The notes beneath the pieces are model-generated. The model had not been told where the DNA came from, made no database searches, and saw only the letters and a list, made by a program, of their open reading frames with translations. From Albula goreensis (Eukaryota > Chordata > Actinopteri > Albuliformes > Albulidae), in assembly GCA_022829145.1 (NCBI GenBank), contig CM040747.1, forward strand, positions 32,752,052 through 32,816,051: a stretch of 64,000 nt of DNA, read 5' to 3'. Both the position numbers and the translations under genes were made by a program. The stretch's first letter is position 1. Each line of letters opens with the position of its first letter. Shown one piece after another: positions 58,600 through 64,000 of the stretch.

Positions 58600-60344
58600 C
58601 GGATGGGGAGTCGGCCAGTCACAACTTATTTCACAGTCTCTAGAGTACAGACGGTGTGCTGCACACAAAAGGACTGAGGGATGAAAGGGAGAGCGGTGGA
58701 GAGAGAGAGATTGCAGGCTGTCTAGGTGTAGTTGCATTATATGAAGACCGCTGTTCTGAAACTAGAAAGGTTGGGGATTCCGATATTACAGTAGGTGAAA
58801 TCATTTTGTCTGCTTGCTGTGTTTCCTCTGCTTTCTACATGGTTGGCCACTCAGGCAGTGGTGAGGGTCTCAGTGTATCCCAAAGTAACCCTTCATGCAA
58901 ATTTAAACACTCAGAGAATGTACCTCACCCTTATAAAGGATGGTGATGGCTCTTCGCTGGGCTTTTAATTTCAATTACAGATGCATGTTAACATTAGGTG
59001 AGGACATTAAGTAAATCCTGTTGATCACCACTGTTGAGGGCTGAGTCCTGATCTGAGTTACCTTCCCTTAATAAATTCAGGTATCTGAGAGTAATCTTGG
59101 ACAGAAATTGCACTTAAGAGGACCATAAGCCAGGGCAGGATTAGGTCTTAATACAGGAGGGAGTTAGAGGTATTGCACGTAGTTGTAATGTCCTGACTTT
59201 GGGCACTTTCTATACTTTCGCTGCTGAATTGTACCTCTGTTAAAATAACTTTGAACTTCACTTCTCCAAGTTTTTCTGTGGCTGGTTTTTCTGGACCATG
59301 TGCCAGTTTATATGAAGTTAATGTCTCATTATGTTGAATTGTAGGGGTGTCGGTTTATGTTCACCCACTTTGTAAACATGTTAGCCTCTCGTTAATTAAT
59401 GATTGCTTTTCATCAGTATACTCATGTTGTTATGAACAAACACTAACTACACGCGTTAAATAAATACTGCAGAACTAATTTTTTATTCAGTTCTGCATAC
59501 ATCTGAAGACAGTTGTATCATACTAGTGAATACGGAGGCCCAGTGAATGTTTCCTGCCCAGCTGGCTTACTGTGGTTGAAGGGGTCATTATGTCACATGT
59601 CCAACGTCTTTGGATTCAACACGGTGAAATCTGTCGAGCCACTCCTTTCAGTGCTCTGCAAGACCTCTACAGAAATAACAAAATTACTGTGAGAAACATG
59701 TCATCCGTCATTCACTGTTCACACTTCCTTTGCTCCACAGGTGGTGAATCAAAACAAATCTCTTCCGAAAGGCAAAAGGTGGGTTTTATGAGGCCTGCAT
59801 GGTTTGTGACATGAACTTGTTGGCGTGCACATCTGGTCCCCTGTATCACCGGAAACATTCCCGACAAATACGTTGATATTGGAAAATTTCAGTTTTCACA
59901 AACAAGTACTCACTAATACACTCGTCGACTATAACAAACATAATATCATCTTTTGCCGGAAAAAGGATATTTGTACCTCCCATGCATGTTTCCCTCAGAA
60001 ACTTAACAGGCATTTATATAGTGCAGTAAATTAGACGAACAGAACAGGAGCAATAAGAACAACGGAATCACAAGTACAGAACAGCAGGAATAAAAATCTT
60101 TCTATGACATATTTGTATTTAACGTGAAAGCAAACTCATGATTTCACTTAATTTTGAGCATTGCGTGGTACACCACAAATCTCTGTTAAGCTCTGTCTTC
60201 ATATAGACATGGTGCACTACAAGCATTTTATCCTAATGGTCTGCAAGACAACATATTTTTCTCTAATATGTTTTTATAGCACTGTTACAGATGATGTTAT
60301 ACGTTATTACTATATAACAGCAGTATGTGACAACTATATCTATT
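58600..60344. other. Unassigned non-coding sequence
   Basis: Short ORFs only; no recognised repeat or RNA gene. Confidence 0.5.
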
Positions 60345-60447
60345 ACAATTGCTACTACTACTACTATTACTGCTATTACTACAACTACTAATAATAACAA
60401 CAATAATGATAATAATCACAATAATAATAATAATAACAATAATGAGA
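60345..60447. repeat. Imperfect (ACT/AAT)n trinucleotide repeat
   Basis: CTACTACTACTATT units pass into AATAATAACAATAAT units over about 100 bp. Confidence 0.85.
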
Positions 60448-60539
60448 GGTGTAAGTAAAGTGTAGTTTACGTTCACAAGAGGGCAGTGTAAGAATTCCAG
60501 CTCGAATCCAGTGAGATTTGTTTATGATGCTCACAGTTT

Positions 60540-60850
60540 ATATAAGATCACAGACGGTACGGATCATGTGCAAGGCCACGGGCTACAGCCAGCCAAGAGC
60601 TGTGCGGCTCTTCGGAGTCAGGACCACCCGTGACGGTCCTCCCACAATTATCAAATCACTCCGCTGTCACGGGAGCCGTGATCACTGTTATTCTAATTCA
60701 CGGATCAAATGGCTGTGAAATGAATGGCTGTCTGCAACCTGAATGTCCCACAGAGATGTAAATGAGACCTGAAACACTCCTTTGTCTGCAAACCAGTTCA
60801 ATTAGCAAGAACACTTAAGGACACTTACCAAATACTGCAGAGAAGATTAC
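60540..60850. promoter_or_regulatory. Candidate conserved non-coding element
   Basis: Complex, GC-balanced sequence with several short dyads (for example GAGCTGTGCGGCTC and GTCACGGGAGCCGTGATCAC). It stands out from AT-rich neighbours. Conservation was not tested. Confidence 0.25.
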
Positions 60851-61336
60851 TTACAAAGGTGATGTGATTGACAGCTGGAAGGAAATACAAAAGGTCTATA
60901 ACGGCACTGGATTAACTGACACGTAATTTAACAAACGACTAACAAAATTATCTAAATCATGATTTTAATAAAAGTGGTATTTCAGTGGCGTTGAAATGAG
61001 CAAACTTTGGAGGGAATTGTAGCCACTCTTAAGTACGACTAGATTAAATACATTAAAGAACATTTGTTCACAAGGAAGCATTTCAAAATAGCTGCAGATA
61101 TTGCATGCGTATTAGTGCTGTATGATCACCGTTTTAGAGGTATTTCTGTTATAGCAGGCTAAAACAAGTGCAAACACAAAGGGTTAAGCCCTTTGCCTCA
61201 ATACTTGTTATTGAAAAGAATCATGGAGAATACACAGAATGTGGTTTTGACAATTTGACAATTTGAAGTGGAATGTACTGGAACAGAACAGAACATAGGT
61301 AATGTTCAGGACCCTGTGTAAGCACCGACTTTCGCA

Positions 61337-61985
61337 ATAGATTCTGTCAGAGCAGCTATCATCTGCTCACATTCTGGAAGAGCAGCTGCTGTCTGTGCAG
61401 ATTCTGTCAGAGCAGTTAACATCTGCGCAGATACTGGAATAGCAGCTACCTCTGTATACCCAGATTTTGAGAGAAGTAGCTGCCACCATCTGCGCAGATC
61501 CTGTGAGAGCAGTTAACATCTGCGCGGATCCTGTGAGAGCAGCTCACATCTGCACAGATCCTGAGAGAGCAGCTAACACCATCTGTGCAGATCCGGTGAG
61601 AGCAGCTAACATCTGCGCAGATACTGGAATAGCAGCTACCACTAACACCATCTGTGCAGATCCGGTGAGAGCAGCTAACATCTGCGCAGATACTGGAATA
61701 GCAGCTACCACTGCATACGCAGATTTTGTGAGAGTAGGTACCACCATCTGCGCAGATCCTGTGAGAGCAGCTCACATCTGCTCAGATACTGAGAGAGCAG
61801 CTAACACCATCTGTGCAGATCCGGTGAGAGCAGCTAACATCTGCGCAGATACTGGAATAGCAGCTACCACTGTATACGCAGATTTTGTGAGAGTTGGTAC
61901 CACCATCTGCGCAGATCCTGTGAGAGCAGTCAACTTCTGCTCAGATCCTGTGAGAGCAGCTAACATCTGCACAGATCCAGTGAGA
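61337..61985 (+). repeat. Minisatellite with 30-33 bp units
   Basis: About 20 units of the type CATCTGCGCAGATCCTGTGA followed by GAGCAGCTAA. Unit length is mostly 30 or 33 bp, so the frame is kept, and one frame stays open for 200 codons (61,467-62,069) as ICADPVRAAN-like repeats. A longer block with ANTICADPVRAANICADTGIAATT, given by its start and end units only, recurs at about 61,574, 61,641 and 61,803, which shows higher-order duplication. Many units contain the 12-bp palindrome ATCTGCGCAGAT. There is no good start codon or homologous protein known to me, so I treat it as non-coding. Confidence 0.9.
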
Positions 61986-62694
61986 TTTTATCACTGTAGC
62001 TCGACTCAAGTTCTCTTTTTATTTTCACTGTGCAGTGGAGAGGGGGGGCGGGGACGGGGACATGAGTGACAGCCGTGCAGTCCAATGCGCCACAAGTAGA
62101 TATTCAAATCACAGCTCAGCTTTTCATTCCCTACACTACCAATATTATCATGCTAAATCTGTCCCATAAGTCATATATTTCCAACACATTCTCTTTGTCT
62201 GGCAAGCTTCCCTAAGGTCATCACCGGCCATCATCATGCAAAGCAGTCAGGCTTCATAAAGCTTAAATTCAAAAACACATACATCTGTACGAGTAAACAA
62301 ATATTCAAATACAAGTTTGCCATTTCTGTATCAATTTACAGAGCCTTATCGACAATGACAAGAGGAATTCTTTGTGGGGATTGCGAGAGGAGGGGGAGGT
62401 AAATGGAAGGGGTTCACAATGTGCCTTTTGTGTTCCGCGCGTCAGGCAATTTTCTCCTGGGAAGAAAGACAGAACACTGAGATGGAAAGTCTTTTTGTGT
62501 AATTATGCTGCCTACGAGTCTATTCAGTGGCAGGTAACTCCCGTGAGTGCTACAAAACTGTGTCCTGGGGCTACCTCTCCGAAATGTGTTTAGAACTCGT
62601 GCGAGGCAGGGCGAGGGGGGCTTCGGTGTCGAAAACGACAGATCAACATTCAGGTGTGGAGGGAGGCGGAGGTAGGCAGAGCAGAGGGTGGGGA

Positions 62695-62830
62695 ATGGTG
62701 AATGCAGGGACGGGAGCATGCAGAATAACCATGAGCGCGCTCCTCGGTCGCGTCGTGCACGGGCGATAGCGGGGCGCCGGATTACGCCGTTCCCTCTGGG
62801 GCTTTGACGGCCTCATTAAGAATGCTGAGG
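62695..62830. promoter_or_regulatory. CpG-rich patch
   Basis: About 13 CpG dinucleotides in 135 bp (for example GAGCGCGCTCCTCGGTCGCG). It is followed by CCTCATTAAGAATGC. ORFs on both strands lack domains. Confidence 0.35.
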
Positions 62831-63016
62831 GTGACACCGTACCAGAGCATGGCGTCTGAAGCTTCGGTGAGGAACCTGTGCTCCCAATAAATTTCATCAT
62901 CCTACATAAAACAACGGAGGGATTGGCATGCTAAGTATCACTGCAAGAAACATTACATAGGAATGCATGTAATATATACACTCATTCACTCCTCCTGTCA
63001 TATCTATAAGAATTGC

Positions 63017-63043
63017 AATAATAATAATAATAATAATAATAAT
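63017..63043. repeat. (AAT)n microsatellite
   Basis: About nine AAT units, read directly. Confidence 0.9.
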
Positions 63044-63519
63044 TACATCTGTATGTTGTAAGTGTTGAAGGGTTCAATTTTGTGCTGAGGTCTTTCACTT
63101 AACTTCATTGAATTTATTTAATACAACATAATTATCTTTGTTAATTTCATAAAGGTTCAGGTATGCAGGTCTGGCATCTGTTGTAACCTTATCGCTTTGT
63201 GTGGTACTCTGTACTCCCAGGCTAGCCCTGCTCTATACGTATACCAACATGCAAAACACGCGCTGGATTGTATGGCAATGTTACAGCAGGTGTGCAGATA
63301 CGTACATTGAGCTCTGGAACAGCGTGTATAGCAGATTATACAGCAATTTACCCATTGAGCCTGCTTTATAAAGGCTACTGTTTATGCAAATATAAACATT
63401 TGTTTCCATAATTTGAGTGTGTTTTTTTTTTAATAAATAACAATTCTATAAACATTCCAATATCCTCAAGCGAATATGGATGCTTTTCTGATTTTGAGAC
63501 ATCTCATTGTCCGCCACAC

Positions 63520-63700
63520 GCTTTCAGTCTTTAAATATCAGACGCCACTCTGTGCATTTTCAGCTAAGGAATGCACGCCTGGAATATAAATTAAAACGAC
63601 GGTGTGACCTGCATGAAAATACACAAATGGGCTTTCTTCACAATTATGCCGGCCACCATGCCATGGTCGCCATATAATTAGCATACTGAGATTCCAATCA
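63520..63700. promoter_or_regulatory. Candidate conserved non-coding element
   Basis: Contains GGAATATAAATTAAAACGAC, GCCATATAATTAGCATACTG and the dyad GCCACCATGCCATGGTCGCC in a non-repetitive setting. Conservation was not tested. Confidence 0.3.
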
Positions 63701-64000
63701 GTATGGCTTTGTGAAATGGCATGTGATTACTATTATAATAATATCATCATTGTATTGTGTATCTGAAAATTATTACATTGCTAGTCTCTACCCGCTGGGC
63801 ATGTTTTTAACGAGGCCACCCCTGTGGTAATAAATGCAGAACTTCCGCGTTCACATCCGTTTGCACTGTTTGCTATGTTTGTATTTTGTCACCGTGTTAT
63901 CTGGTGTTTGTGTCCTCTCTCCCTGTATTTGTTGACATGCAACCTGACATGCTGACATGCAACAACATATTATGTTGTTTTGTATGTTATTTCATCGTAG

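Larger units (their letters stand above)
61986..64000. other. Non-coding sequence to window end
   Basis: No recognised gene. Contains a CpG-rich patch, an (AAT)n tract and a possible conserved stretch, listed separately. Confidence 0.5.

Noticed and set aside
61446..61972. Minus-strand ORFs across the minisatellite
   Set aside because: They mirror the tandem repeat and have no independent support.

Overview
The window looks like nuclear DNA of a ray-finned fish. It is AT-rich, has large gene-free stretches, many microsatellites, and a mix of mobile elements typical of fish genomes: Tc1-like DNA transposons, hAT and palindromic MITEs, a BEL/Pao retrotransposon, a Gmr1-type Ty3/gypsy retrotransposon, an I/Nimb-like LINE with RNase H, and fish SINE tails. 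No bacterial gene organisation is present. I could not recognise any intact host protein-coding gene. The species and chromosome cannot be told from the sequence alone. 

Layout. From 1 to about 6.9 kb there is mostly unassigned sequence with simple repeats, one SINE tail and a G-rich tract. From 7.0 to 9.2 kb lies a broken BEL/Pao gag-protease remnant whose reverse transcriptase and integrase are missing. From 9.99 to 22.74 kb there is a large block of a T-rich tandem satellite with a monomer of about 176 bp. Its left edge (9.99-10.68 kb) is diverged and interrupted by a 5'-truncated LINE (10.68-13.0 kb). The main array runs in one orientation from 13.0 to 18.3 kb, flips at about 18,300, and continues in the opposite orientation to 22,735, forming a very large imperfect inverted repeat. 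The right end stops about 20 bp from the polypurine tract of a minus-strand Gmr1-like gypsy element (22.7-26.9 kb). That element has the unusual order integrase, then reverse transcriptase, then RNase H. 

From 26.9 to 37 kb there are an LTR-like promoter segment with a (TTG)32 tract, an unidentified acidic minus-strand ORF, a decayed Tc1 transposase, a MITE nested in another inverted-repeat element, and a second weaker Tc1-like remnant. From 37 to 64 kb the window is mostly non-coding. It holds several segments that look like vertebrate conserved non-coding elements (not tested), a hairpin, a palindromic MITE, G-rich tracts, one possible terminal exon near 56.6-57.0 kb, two CpG-rich patches and a 30-33 bp minisatellite at 61.3-62.0 kb. 

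The elements do not form a working pathway. All recognisable coding remnants are broken, and the many long ORFs inside the satellite are by-products of a repeat that lacks stop codons in several frames. The most notable features are the inverted satellite block, its scrambled monomers and its splice-acceptor-like motifs, the Gmr1 domain order, the nested MITE with a perfect 8-bp target duplication, and the coding-frame minisatellite.
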